Of a stretch of DNA of 61,849 bases, positions 1 to 8,141 are shown piece after piece; position 1 is the first letter of the stretch; each line of letters begins with the position of its first letter. Source of the stretch: Phormidium tenue FACHB-1050. Its GTDB lineage: Bacteria; Cyanobacteriota; Cyanobacteriia; Pseudanabaenales; Pseudanabaenaceae. A program made the position numbers and the translations under genes. The stretch covers positions 1 through 61,849 of the forward strand of contig NZ_JACJQY010000033.1 of the NCBI RefSeq assembly GCF_014696925.1, in the 5' to 3' direction. A model generated the notes under the pieces. The model was not told where the DNA came from. It did no database searches and worked only from the letters and a program-made list of their open reading frames with translations.

Positions 1-119
1 GGCATGTTTTCTAGTGCTTCTCGTTCATATTGTGGTGGTTCTTTCATCCCTTTACTTTAACCACTTTGACTCTTTTGTCAATTTCTTACCTGATTCTTTA
101 CGTTCTAAAGTCCATGATT

Positions 120-2510
120 CTACTTTGATTTTCGATTTGGGTTTGATAGCGGTTTTGTTAAACCTAGGCATTTATCCAAACTGTTTTCAATATCACTAAT
201 GGGTGGAGTAAAAATTGAACTAACAAGGGTTTGTTTACCTAATTCGGTACAAGTAGGTTCTGAATCTTTGTCGATTGAACCATACCAGCCACAACGTTTA
301 TTTGTATATTTTCTCCATAAATGCTCAATATCTTTAAATGTTTCACAAGGAAAACGCTCTGCCTCTTCCGCATTGTCAATTGTCCCATTACCGTTCAAAT
401 CAGCTTTAGCACCAAAGTCAGACATTAAAATTTTATAAGTAGTCCGTAATGCACCAGATCGGGCATTTTCAATATCTGTCATAGAAGCATCACCATTAAC
501 TTTCCCAAACATTTTATTATTGAGTTCAACTTCTAATTGTGGAAGCCGAGATTGTCGAATAGTCTCGACAATTCCATCCTCAGCTTTTTTCGCAATTACC
601 CTGATAATTTGCTTATCTTGATTCTGAAACAGTGTAGGAGTGGTTTGAATTGTCTTATTTAGCGAGACTGTATCTGTCAGAATTTTGCGATAGTATGCAA
701 GTGCTAATTGAATGTTTTCTTCTTGTCTAGTAGAGCTTAGCTTATCTGCTTCTTCCAACAAACTAGGCAATTTTTTGAGAAGCTCTTGGCTAGGTGGCTC
801 AATACCGAGTAAGAATGCTTTTTGAGCTTTTTGAGCTTCCTGTTGCTGATGCCATGCAAACAATATAGCTACCAAAGCTGCAACTGATAATACAGCTATT
901 GATATGGCAAGATTTATTCCTAATCGCTGACGAGCTTTATAGGCTTTTTGCCAGTTAGTGCGGTCTTCTACACTTGCCTGAATATATACTTTCTCAGTTT
1001 GGCTTAAGTCAGATTTCTGTTTCAGAAGCCAATCTTCAGCCTCAATCAATGGTTTACCTCTTAACAAAGCTTCGCGATCACATCCATTTATTTCCCACTG
1101 TTTGATAATTATTCGTAAGCGATCGCGCCAATTGAGAAAAATTTGGTTGTTTTCAAGCCAATTTCTCAATAACTGCCAGTGACGAAATAAAGCTTCATGG
1201 GTTATCTCCGCCGTTTCTCCATCTGGTTGAGTAGAGAGAGTAATCAGTCTTACCTTTGGGGCTGCAAAACTACCTATTACTTGTTTAACTTGTTCTGCTG
1301 TCCCCAAAGAAGATACAAGATTTGCAATCATTTCTCTGTGTCGAGTGTATTTGATCGTATCGCCAAGTTTAACCTGTTGCACTAGGATCAAAAAAACTCT
1401 TCGAGCAATTTGCTGCTCAATAGGACTAAATTTCTCATAAATACGTTGTGCTTCACCAGCTAAAGCTCCCCCTACTCCTCCAATTCGCTCTATTGTCGCG
1501 ATTGGAGTTTCTCCTTGCCTCTTACCTTCCCAAATCTGAGATAAAGCAAACTGGAGTAATGGCAAGGCTCCTCCACGACCTTCAGTTTGCTCAATTAAAA
1601 GCTTTACAGTCGCTTCGTCAAGTGGATGTTTCGCCTGTTTTGCTGGCTCTGCGATCGCCTCTTGTAAACACTGCGTATCCATTGTTGGTACTAAGAAACC
1701 TTGCGTTGAGAACAACCGATTTAAAGTCGAATTCTTTTGCGTCTCATTCAAAAAGTCACTACGCATTGTCAGAATAACTGAGACATATTGAGATCTATCA
1801 CTTGCTGCATAGAGCAAGTTGCCAATCATGGCATCTCGTATACTGTCATCTTTGCATTGGGAATAGACTTCTTCAAATTGATCTACCAATATAATTAATG
1901 GTGTTATGTCAATTTCTGGCAAGGCACTAGCGATTCTCTGCAACCCATCATATTGACCTGATTTATTCTTGAGTTTTAACTCTTCTACAAATTCCCTTGT
2001 CTTCTTTACTGGAATTAAGTCATTTTCAGCTATTCGTGCTAGCACTGTAGCTAATGCTTCTAGAGGTTGCGTTTTTGGAACTAATATTGCCACTCTTGCT
2101 TTTTCCTTCACTGGCAAAGGATGGTATCCCAAGTAAGGAATCAGTCCAGCACGAACTAGGGAAGACTTACCTGAACCCGAAGGGCCAAAAATAGGCAACA
2201 AACGAGTCTCTTTGTTTTGTAAGTCACAAAATTGTTCCCATAGATGTTGGATATCTCGCGATCTCCCGAAGAAATTAGCGCTGTCAGATTCCTGAAATGC
2301 CATTAGACCTTTATATGGGTTAGCTCCGATATCTGAAGAACTAGCTTTAGCTACTGGGCTTTCGGTTGTAGGAGGATTTATGATCGCCTGCCCACCACTA
2401 ACATAAACTATGATTCCACCATAAACTTCACCGATCATTTGGCTGCGATCGCCATCTACTCTTTGATTAATCTGAGACAAAACATTCGGATTTAGCAAAT
2501 CATCAGACAT
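120..2510 (-). CDS. STAND (nSTAND1) NTPase with N-terminal amyloid-like motif, membrane segment and EF-hand
   Basis: 796 aa. Residues 13-44 carry a Gln/Asn/Gly-rich motif (QINQ, then G20, SQ24, IG27, GG31-32) that aligns without gaps to the C-terminus of the upstream gene product. A P-loop follows (GPSGSGKSS, 109-117), then a STAND-type ATPase with a winged-helix-like part ending near residue 470. One transmembrane helix lies near 528-552. An EF-hand-like loop (DLNGNG, from D704) precedes a short segment (FPC...LW...YT) that resembles part of GUN4. Known for the family: STAND ATPases sense a trigger, oligomerise and activate an effector. Inferred: this is the sensor half of an amyloid-signalling pair, acting on the neighbour. 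The gap to the upstream gene is 18 bp, so the two are probably co-transcribed. The NTPase call is firm. The EF-hand role is uncertain. Confidence 0.85.
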   Translation of the reverse strand: MSDDLLNPNVLSQINQRVDGDRSQMIGEVYGGIIVYVSGGQAIINPPTTESPVAKASSSDIGANPYKGLMAFQESDSANFFGRSRDIQHLWEQFCDLQNKETRLLPIFGPSGSGKSSLVRAGLIPYLGYHPLPVKEKARVAILVPKTQPLEALATVLARIAENDLIPVKKTREFVEELKLKNKSGQYDGLQRIASALPEIDITPLIILVDQFEEVYSQCKDDSIRDAMIGNLLYAASDRSQYVSVILTMRSDFLNETQKNSTLNRLFSTQGFLVPTMDTQCLQEAIAEPAKQAKHPLDEATVKLLIEQTEGRGGALPLLQFALSQIWEGKRQGETPIATIERIGGVGGALAGEAQRIYEKFSPIEQQIARRVFLILVQQVKLGDTIKYTRHREMIANLVSSLGTAEQVKQVIGSFAAPKVRLITLSTQPDGETAEITHEALFRHWQLLRNWLENNQIFLNWRDRLRIIIKQWEINGCDREALLRGKPLIEAEDWLLKQKSDLSQTEKVYIQASVEDRTNWQKAYKARQRLGINLAISIAVLSVAALVAILFAWHQQQEAQKAQKAFLLGIEPPSQELLKKLPSLLEEADKLSSTRQEENIQLALAYYRKILTDTVSLNKTIQTTPTLFQNQDKQIIRVIAKKAEDGIVETIRQSRLPQLEVELNNKMFGKVNGDASMTDIENARSGALRTTYKILMSDFGAKADLNGNGTIDNAEEAERFPCETFKDIEHLWRKYTNKRCGWYGSIDKDSEPTCTELGKQTLVSSIFTPPISDIENSLDKCLGLTKPLSNPNRKSK

Positions 2511-2528
2511 AGCGCTCGATTCCTTTAT

Positions 2529-2963
2529 TTACTCGCTGATGGTCACATTTCCTTTAACATTTCCAAATACTTTGCCACCTGTAACCTGACCGATGACTTG
2601 GTTTTGGTTACCTGTTACTGTCTGATTAATTTGCAACCCAAATTTGTTATCTGAATCCGTTTCTGCCAGAATTTGGGAAATCTCCTTAGCTAAGTCTGGA
2701 TTTTCCTTAAGTAAGGTTTCCAATTCTTCTTTAAATACCGCTTTACGAGCTTCACTCTCTGGTTTTGCTGCTACTTGTTCCGCAGCAATTTTTGCGTCGT
2801 CTTTTGCTTCTAACTTTGGATGGAGCTTTTCCCAGATTTTCTTAACCATCTCCCAACCATCTGTACCAATCTTGCTAGAGGCACTTTCAACAGCTTTGCC
2901 TCCCAGTTTCATTAAAGAGGGCAAAAATGAACTAAGTAGAGCTGACAATGCTGCGATATCCAT
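2529..2963 (-). CDS. Bell-domain-like effector with C-terminal amyloid signalling motif
   Basis: 144 aa. The N-terminal ~100 residues are predicted helical. They open with an amphipathic/hydrophobic stretch (LLSSFLPSLMKLGGK, 9-23), then a Trp-containing helix (WEMVKKIWEKL), then an acidic helical tail. This resembles the bacterial Bell (HeLo-like) cell-death domain. Residues 111-142 form a motif (QINQ, G118, NQ122, IG125, GG129-130, G138) shared with the N-terminus of the downstream STAND protein. In described bacterial pairs of this kind, the effector carries the motif at its C-terminus and the NLR at its N-terminus, exactly as here. Inferred role: membrane-damaging effector triggered by amyloid templating from the NTPase. 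The Bell assignment is from memory of the family pattern. Confidence 0.7.
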   Translation of the reverse strand: MDIAALSALLSSFLPSLMKLGGKAVESASSKIGTDGWEMVKKIWEKLHPKLEAKDDAKIAAEQVAAKPESEARKAVFKEELETLLKENPDLAKEISQILAETDSDNKFGLQINQTVTGNQNQVIGQVTGGKVFGNVKGNVTISE

Positions 2964-3142
2964 ATGATTCAGCCTAATTATTTAATAGCAATAAAACTAA
3001 ATTCGACGGCTATACAACATTATTACTTGTCGAAATTACTTGTCGAATTATTCTAAATTAAATCATTTAAATTATATGTTTGTTTTATTACTCAAAGAAA
3101 CTTAAAATTTACTGTAATTATTTTGTCACGGTAAATTATTTA

Positions 3143-3240
3143 TATGGATCGCTAGCCGTTACAAACTGCGATCGCCACTGGAGCGGATAGCGTGAGAATA
3201 TTGAGTTATCGACTTTCCCCTAGAACGCAACAAGGAATAC
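3143..3240 (+). repeat. Diverged leader repeat, copy 1
   Basis: The segment leading to the gene at 3244 shares ordered blocks with 5556-5645: TATGGATCGC, GTTACAA, TGCGATC, CGGATAGCGTGA, CTTTCCC and TAGAAC. Part of it (GTGTTACAAGATGCGATC) also recurs near 3748. Both full copies sit just upstream of an open reading frame, so this could be a duplicated promoter/leader. Confidence 0.5.
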
Positions 3241-3243
3241 ACC

Positions 3244-3711
3244 ATGACTGCCAAGCAAATTTTGACCACTGTTGCCTCTGCGATCGCCATGTCACTAATT
3301 GGCAATGTGGCTCAGGCTCAGGCAGATTGTCCCAAGGCTGGGGAGTTAAAGAATTTTGCTCAAATTACGGCACAGGCAGATATTTTTACTGGTTGCGATG
3401 TCACCACAGAGGTCAGTTTTGTAGGCGTTGGGTCGGGGGGATACTATGTATTTTCGGCTTACGAACTTGACGGATTGACCATGTTTCGAGTGATGCCATT
3501 GGGACAGCCGCCGAGCTTTAATCAGTTAGGAGCTTTAGAAGCTTATTCCGTAGTTATTGAACATAAAAAAGCTGATGTAGTTTTTACATTAAAAGCTGGT
3601 GATACTTTGCGTTTGCGGGGAACTATGGACTACAGAAAAGCCAATGGTTATGACACAGGCATTGCCAGCCGTGTTTTCCGTGCCCAATCTGTTGAAGTAG
3701 TGAAAAAGTAG
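3244..3711 (+). CDS. Exported hypothetical protein
   Basis: 155 aa. An N-terminal signal peptide is visible (TAKQILTT, a hydrophobic core, then NVAQAQA with a likely cleavage after Ala, about residue 27). The mature part starts with a Cys-Pro pair and has a second Cys (FTGCDV), which could form one disulfide in the periplasm. The remainder looks beta-rich, ending in a segment (GDTLRLRGTMDY) that reads like a small beta-barrel. The start has an AAGGA-type ribosome site a few bases upstream. I do not recognise the family. No enzymatic motif is seen. Confidence 0.6.
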   Translation: MTAKQILTTVASAIAMSLIGNVAQAQADCPKAGELKNFAQITAQADIFTGCDVTTEVSFVGVGSGGYYVFSAYELDGLTMFRVMPLGQPPSFNQLGALEAYSVVIEHKKADVVFTLKAGDTLRLRGTMDYRKANGYDTGIASRVFRAQSVEVVKK

Positions 3712-3866
3712 TAGTTAAGGGTGGCGATCGCACAGAGGATCGGGTGGTGTTACAAGATGCGATCGTACTGCTGTTAATCGTGCATACTTTTCATGTCTAT
3801 GGTGTTTCTTGGTATGTAGTTTCAACTTATCATGCCGCACCACCGCAGTCCCTATTTTATGAAACA

Positions 3867-4616
3867 ATGCCATTCTCTATTATGTTGAATATCAATCAAG
3901 CTTTGCTGGGTATTGTCACTACTGCTTCTATCTCTATCCTCGCCAATAGTCCTGAAATACAAGCTGTTAAACCACCAAATCCATTAACTGGTATTTGGAT
4001 CTCTGACGATAGTAATTCAGGTGTCTCTAGAATGCGTTTCACCGCAGATGGGCAAGTAATGATTTTGCCAATCGTTGCCTATGAAGACAGAATAGAATCT
4101 GAGAAAATCGCCAAGTATGTTTTTTCTGCTGACGGTAAGAAGTTAGCAGTTACAACTAGCGATCAAGTGACCACAAACTATGACGTTCAAGTGCTGGCAG
4201 GTGGTAAAGCTACTTTATTCAACCCCACAGGATCTTACTATTCCAAAAAGCTTAAATTAAGAAAGGCTTGCGAGACTTCTGAACTAACTTCTTCGCCAAA
4301 AAATCCAGTGCTTGGAACTTGGTTGATGATTGTACCCCGAGCGATGGTAGTGAGAGCAATTTTTACCTCAGACAATAAAATGATTTGGCTATCTATTGAT
4401 GAGACGCAGAATTTTGCGCGTTCTGAATTCCCATATACGATCGCTCAAAACAGTCAATCATTAACAGTGGTAATCTCCGACAAAGAAAAAATCCCCTATG
4501 TTTATGCATTAAAAAACGATCATCAAATGACTTTTGAGGCAAAAACTAGGAGGGAAAAATGGAATCTATTCAAGATCTGTGACTCAACAGCACTACCTGC
4601 CATTCAACCGAAGTAG
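3867..4616 (+). CDS. Exported hypothetical protein with two similar beta-rich halves
   Basis: 249 aa from the ATG at 3867. The frame stays open upstream to a GTG at 3744, but that part runs through the recurring GTGTTACAAGATGCG repeat and is unlikely to be coding. The N-terminus has a hydrophobic stretch (LLGIVTTASISILA) consistent with a signal peptide. Two halves begin similarly: LTGIWISDD... and LGTWLMIVP.... Each is followed by strands ending in a segment like KKLAVTTSD or QSLTVVISD, which suggests an internal duplication. Function unknown. Confidence 0.6.
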   Translation: MPFSIMLNINQALLGIVTTASISILANSPEIQAVKPPNPLTGIWISDDSNSGVSRMRFTADGQVMILPIVAYEDRIESEKIAKYVFSADGKKLAVTTSDQVTTNYDVQVLAGGKATLFNPTGSYYSKKLKLRKACETSELTSSPKNPVLGTWLMIVPRAMVVRAIFTSDNKMIWLSIDETQNFARSEFPYTIAQNSQSLTVVISDKEKIPYVYALKNDHQMTFEAKTRREKWNLFKICDSTALPAIQPK

Positions 4617-4755
4617 TAATGTTATCGTCGGAGAATAGCGATCACACAGAGAATTTCTCAAAACGACCAACCACTGTAAATATTTACGCCTGTTCTGGTA
4701 GAAATTATTGTTTCAATTTTCCACCAGAACAATGATCGCCTAATGTTGCAAAACC

Positions 4756-4830
4756 ATGCCCAAAATCCCCCATTGCGATCGCTGTCTCCACAATGCCTCC
4801 AGTGAATACACTAAGAAGCACCCTAGATAA
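4756..4830 (+). pseudogene. 5-prime remnant of a small Cys-rich (DUF6464-like) gene
   Basis: It encodes MPKIPHCDRCLHNASSEY and then runs out into TKKHPR and a stop. The first 18 residues match the start of the protein at 6327 (MPKIPGCDHCTNNAHSA). Similarity stops where the perfect palindrome 4812-4848 begins, so that hairpin element appears to have truncated the gene. Confidence 0.6.
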
Positions 4831-4848
4831 TGTCTAGGGTGCTTCTTA
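4812..4848. repeat. Perfect 16-bp hairpin
   Basis: Arms TAAGAAGCACCCTAGA (4812-4827) and TCTAGGGTGCTTCTTA (4833-4848) with loop TAATG. No T-run follows, so it is a poor intrinsic terminator. Its position at the breakpoint of a gene remnant suggests a palindromic insertion. Confidence 0.75.
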
Positions 4849-5156
4849 CTATGATGTGAGAATTAAACTTTAGTGCAAAGTCTGCTTGACGATTGGGCTG
4901 AAAGTACTGATCGCAAATTTTGGGGCGATCGTATGTTTCGTAAAATAAGACGAAATTTTATTGCCACATTTTTACAGATCGCCATATCGGAAAAGGACAA
5001 TAGAACGCTATTTATAAAAACCGCAGCGCATTAGATATTCTGATTTTCTCTTTTGGAAATGCTCTTTTTTTGCGAGAAGTCTTGGCGGTAAGTAATGCAA
5101 CAATAAATTTTAAAATCATTTCTTTGCAATCATCTTTCGATTAGTAGAAGCTTGAG

Positions 5157-5351
5157 CTAGATAGATGAAATTAATACTTCCACAACTGATGCAACCACTA
5201 TTGCTGTCAGAGCTAAAGTGAAAAGGCGACCATTAGAGCGTCCTGAACCTAAAAGGCTAGAATTTCTTCCAAACGCAAAAAATAGAGACCAAGCTTGAGA
5301 TTGGCTAATATTTTCAAAGTTGTTGAAGTTAGGAGAAAAAATAGGGGACAT
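5157..5351 (-). CDS. Small hypothetical protein with one membrane segment
   Basis: 64 aa from the ATG at 5351. The frame extends upstream to 5417, but the extra 22 residues (MQNKWHNVKFHY...) look like leader sequence. The C-terminal third is one hydrophobic helix (LFTLALTAIVVASVVEVLI) preceded by SNGR. An NGR just before a helix recalls high-light-inducible (Hlip) proteins, but the Glu and the other conserved residues are absent, so I do not make that call. The stop falls at the end of the helix. Confidence 0.4.
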   Translation of the reverse strand: MSPIFSPNFNNFENISQSQAWSLFFAFGRNSSLLGSGRSNGRLFTLALTAIVVASVVEVLISSI

Positions 5352-5706
5352 AGCAGTTTTTTTGTTTAAGTTCTGTTGCGTGTAATGAAACTTAACATTG
5401 TGCCATTTGTTTTGCAAGCCTTTTTCACGATGAGCTTAATATTTATGTCATTTGAAATAAGTCTTTTGATTAATAAACCCATTATGCTCAAATTAATGAT
5501 GAATTCTTATCTCAAGTCAAATGGTTACTGCACAGATTGAATAAGGTGATTTAGGTATGGATCGCCATGTGTTACAAGATGCGATCTCACTTTGTAACGG
5601 ATAGCGTGACATCCTAATTAATGGCAGCTTTCCCATAGAACAAGTCCCCAAAAACCAGACTTTGCCATAGGATATAAACGTTTGCAACATCCTGAAAATC
5701 CCGTCT
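5352..5706. other. Divergent intergenic region
   Basis: Lies between the leftward small membrane protein and the rightward GUN4 gene. It contains the second leader-repeat copy (5556-5645) and AT-rich sequence likely to hold both promoters. No gene seen. Confidence 0.5.
5556..5645 (+). repeat. Diverged leader repeat, copy 2
   Basis: Shares ordered blocks with 3143-3240 (TATGGATCGC, GTTACAA, TGCGATC, CGGATAGCGTGA, CTTTCCC, TAGAAC). It lies about 60 bp upstream of the GUN4-domain gene. Confidence 0.5.
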
Positions 5707-6237
5707 ATGCTTTACTCTCACCATCAAACGCTGCAAGATCTTCTCGTTGCCCAAAACTGGCGGGAAGCAGATTTAGAAACCAAAAAATTGACTTTTCAAA
5801 TTAACCCAGAAGATCTCAAAATCGATTCTGGTTCAACTGTCAGGAAAGCACTTATTCCAAAAATTAAAGCTTTCTCAACGGAAGAACTAAAAGAAATCGA
5901 TCGCCTTTGGGTCGAGCATAGCAATGGTCATTTTGGCTTTAGTGTCCAATGGCAAATTTATCAAGATATTCTTGCTGAGACAAAAGAGTTAGGGAAGGCA
6001 GTAGTTAAAGAAAAATATCCCATAGTAGGAAAGTGGGTTCCCATGACTGCGCTAGCTATTGTTCTTGGATGGCTAAGTGCAGGTGTTTACGAATGGCGTT
6101 TTGACCGTGAGACATCCTATGCAATTAATGCTCCAAAAGGTCATTTACCCACAGTTGGCAAACAAGAGCTAGGCTGGGTTTTTCATAATGGTTATTTATT
6201 GGGATGGGTTTTTAGTAATCTATACCCTGACTATTAA
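5707..6237 (+). CDS. GUN4 domain-containing protein
   Basis: 176 aa, almost entirely a GUN4 domain: LQDLLVAQNWREADLET at the start, the signature IDRLWVEHSNGHFGFSVQ in the middle, and NAPKGHLP near the C-terminus. Known for the family: GUN4 binds protoporphyrin IX and Mg-protoporphyrin and activates Mg-chelatase, and GUN4 domains are also fused to many cyanobacterial signalling proteins. This is a stand-alone domain without the N-terminal helical extension of true Gun4. Its accessory location suggests a paralogue, not the chlorophyll-pathway gene. Confidence 0.85.
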   Translation: MLYSHHQTLQDLLVAQNWREADLETKKLTFQINPEDLKIDSGSTVRKALIPKIKAFSTEELKEIDRLWVEHSNGHFGFSVQWQIYQDILAETKELGKAVVKEKYPIVGKWVPMTALAIVLGWLSAGVYEWRFDRETSYAINAPKGHLPTVGKQELGWVFHNGYLLGWVFSNLYPDY

Positions 6238-6326
6238 CAAATTTTAAAAGCTGACATCCTAGCCAATCTTGAAAAAATTCCACTAGAAAATTAAGCGATC
6301 GCTATATCTATAAAAGTCAAAAGCCA

Positions 6327-6659
6327 ATGCCTAAAATACCCGGCTGCGATCACTGCACCAACAATGCCCATAGTGCCTGCCTTGTCTGTGCGATCCATCC
6401 AAAAGGTGTTAGCAGTGATTCTTGTCCAGATTTTACAGGCGAAAGAAGCAGGGAAGAATTATGGTGTCCCGATGTTTATACTTTTGACGATCAGCAGCAA
6501 CTCGTAAAATTGCCAGTTACTTATGAAACTGATCATGTTTCTCAATTGACTTGAGTGCAGCAGTATCAAATCTTTATGACTCACCCAATGTTTACGGGGA
6601 TGTGTCCTCAATGTCACTATGTATATGAAGAGAATAGCGATAGCAGTAGCTGGGATTAA
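6327..6659 (+). pseudogene. Small Cys-rich (DUF6464-like) protein interrupted by an in-frame TGA
   Basis: The first frame (75 aa) has CDHC, CLVCAIHPKG and CPDF and ends at TGA 6552-6554. The same frame continues without shift to TAA 6657-6659, encoding THPMFTGMCPQCHYVYEE, the expected C-terminal zinc-knuckle end of this cyanobacterial family. One nonsense substitution (for example CGA to TGA) therefore splits an otherwise intact gene of about 110 codons. Either it is a recent pseudogene or the stop is read through. The family name is from memory. The Cys pattern and the continuing frame are seen directly. Confidence 0.65.
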
Positions 6660-6874
6660 ACCATATGTAGATGGGAAGCTTAAAAATCTAATGTTACTAA
6701 TGTCGATTAGAAGGATCTTAAATTCAGGCATCAGCAACTCTTATCAAAATAGTAGAAACGAGTGATAATAGGGATTGCAATGCAGGTATAACTCAATAAT
6801 TTTGTGAAAAAATGGGCTTGTTAAAGAATTAGCCTAGCGGCTGTACTAGAGAGTATTTAACAGATTCAAACACC

Positions 6875-6912
6875 AAAGCGAGTCAATCCTATCAAGGAGA
6901 TTGACTCGCTTT
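6875..6912 (+). terminator. Terminator-like hairpin in the leader of the next gene
   Basis: Arms AAAGCGAGTCAATC and GATTGACTCGCTTT with a 10-nt loop, followed by a run of T. It ends about 20 bp before the ATG at 6932. It could end a short upstream transcript or act as an attenuator. Confidence 0.65.
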
Positions 6913-6931
6913 TTTAATTGAGAAAAAGCCC

Positions 6932-8071
6932 ATGACTTCATCCCCATTGAAATTCCGCAATATCCTCGGAGAACTGACCGTCTCAAAACTATACGGCGGA
7001 GAGCATTTAGGAGTAACTGCTCCAGCAAACTTTGACTTGAGAGCAGAGATTAGTAAGATTGGAAAAGCGATCGCTAAATTCTATGAACCAGCAGTAACTC
7101 AAACCAAAATAATCCAGATCCCCCCACAGTTACAAAAAGTGCTGCCGAATGCCTTTTGTGAACATGAAGGACAAATCTATCGGCGCACCGACTATCAGCT
7201 AGAACTAGTTGCAAACCAACAACAACGCATTCGCGCCGCCATGTCTGTGGCAAAGATCCTCGACCTAGTGCTGAGAATGCAGCAGTACGAAGACGAAAAA
7301 GAACTAGCCAAACTGCGCCAAATTCTCAATCAAAAATATGATGAGTTCGCAATTAGATTCGGGCATTTCACCAGCAAAGAGAATCTCAGCATCTTCCAAG
7401 AAGACCCCAACTACTATCGATTGAGAGCATTGGAAATTGACCGAGGCAAAGGCAAAAGCCCAGCTAAAGCCCCAATCTTCAATCAAAGAACAGTTAGAGC
7501 GACTCCAAGATATCGAGCAGATAATGCCAAAGATGCTCTAGTCCAGTGTCTGGATGCCAAAAGCTTTATCGACTTAGATTGGATTGCTAACCTCATCGAC
7601 AAAAGCATTAGCACCGTTATTAGTGAACTAGAAGGCGATATCTTCTACAACGGCACAATCCCGCCAGTAACAGTACAAGAAACCATTAATGCTGAATGGA
7701 TCACCAGAGAAGAATTCATCAGTGGCAATGTCGTCGCTCGACTTAATAAGATCGTTGCATGGCAAGAAAGCGGAGTTCCCAATTGGCTGGACATCAACAG
7801 ATACCATAACACCATTAGCAGCAATCAACCTGTCCCTTGTTTACCCGAAACTCCAGACGTAGATATCAAAGTGCGCTGTGCAGTAAAGCTAGGTATTAAT
7901 GTCAATGCGATGACAGCCGAAGAGTTAAAACTGCTATTGCATAACACGATCCGCGTCAGGCTAGGCACAACATGGTTGCCCGAAGATGTAATCAAAGAAT
8001 TTAGCGAACAACTACTGAGTCAGGCAGGAACCAGCACCGTCAAATTTCCTTCTGAGCCTACCAACCAATGA
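6932..8071 (+). CDS. N-terminal-region piece of a methylase/SNF2-helicase-type mobile-element protein
   Basis: 379 aa. From about residue 165 the order of motifs (LRALEIDRG..., KAPIFNQRTVRATP, DALVQCLDAKSFIDLDWIANL, ELEGDIFYN, EFISGNVVARLNKI, and near the end IRVRLGTTWLPEDVI) matches the region upstream of the helicase core in the very large methylase/helicase proteins of plasmids, phages and ICEs (DarB-like). No methylase or helicase core follows. The reading frame ends just after the VRLGTTW block. A possible C-terminal piece of the same protein lies at 10948-11484, beyond an AT-rich two-gene insertion. Inferred: a remnant, or a domain now used alone. The homology is judged by eye. Confidence 0.55.
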   Translation: MTSSPLKFRNILGELTVSKLYGGEHLGVTAPANFDLRAEISKIGKAIAKFYEPAVTQTKIIQIPPQLQKVLPNAFCEHEGQIYRRTDYQLELVANQQQRIRAAMSVAKILDLVLRMQQYEDEKELAKLRQILNQKYDEFAIRFGHFTSKENLSIFQEDPNYYRLRALEIDRGKGKSPAKAPIFNQRTVRATPRYRADNAKDALVQCLDAKSFIDLDWIANLIDKSISTVISELEGDIFYNGTIPPVTVQETINAEWITREEFISGNVVARLNKIVAWQESGVPNWLDINRYHNTISSNQPVPCLPETPDVDIKVRCAVKLGINVNAMTAEELKLLLHNTIRVRLGTTWLPEDVIKEFSEQLLSQAGTSTVKFPSEPTNQ

Positions 8072-8141
8072 GTAAATTTTGCTAAATAAAAAACAAGTTA
8101 ATTGTGTTATTGTGTAAAAATAAGCTAGGTTAAATAAAAAC

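Larger units (their letters stand above)
4617..5156. other. Non-coding stretch with gene debris
   Basis: About 540 bp without an intact gene. It holds the start of a Cys-rich family gene (4756-4830) and a perfect hairpin (4812-4848). The rest (about 4850-5156) shows only scattered HIP1-like GCGATCG sites and no convincing reading frame. Confidence 0.6.

Noticed and set aside
3744-3866. GTG start of the exported protein at 3744
   Set aside because: The extra 41 residues come from a repeat sequence. The ATG at 3867 is followed by a signal-like N-terminus.
5157-5351. High-light-inducible (Hlip) chlorophyll-binding protein
   Set aside because: It has an NGR before one helix but lacks the conserved Glu and the rest of the Hlip motif.
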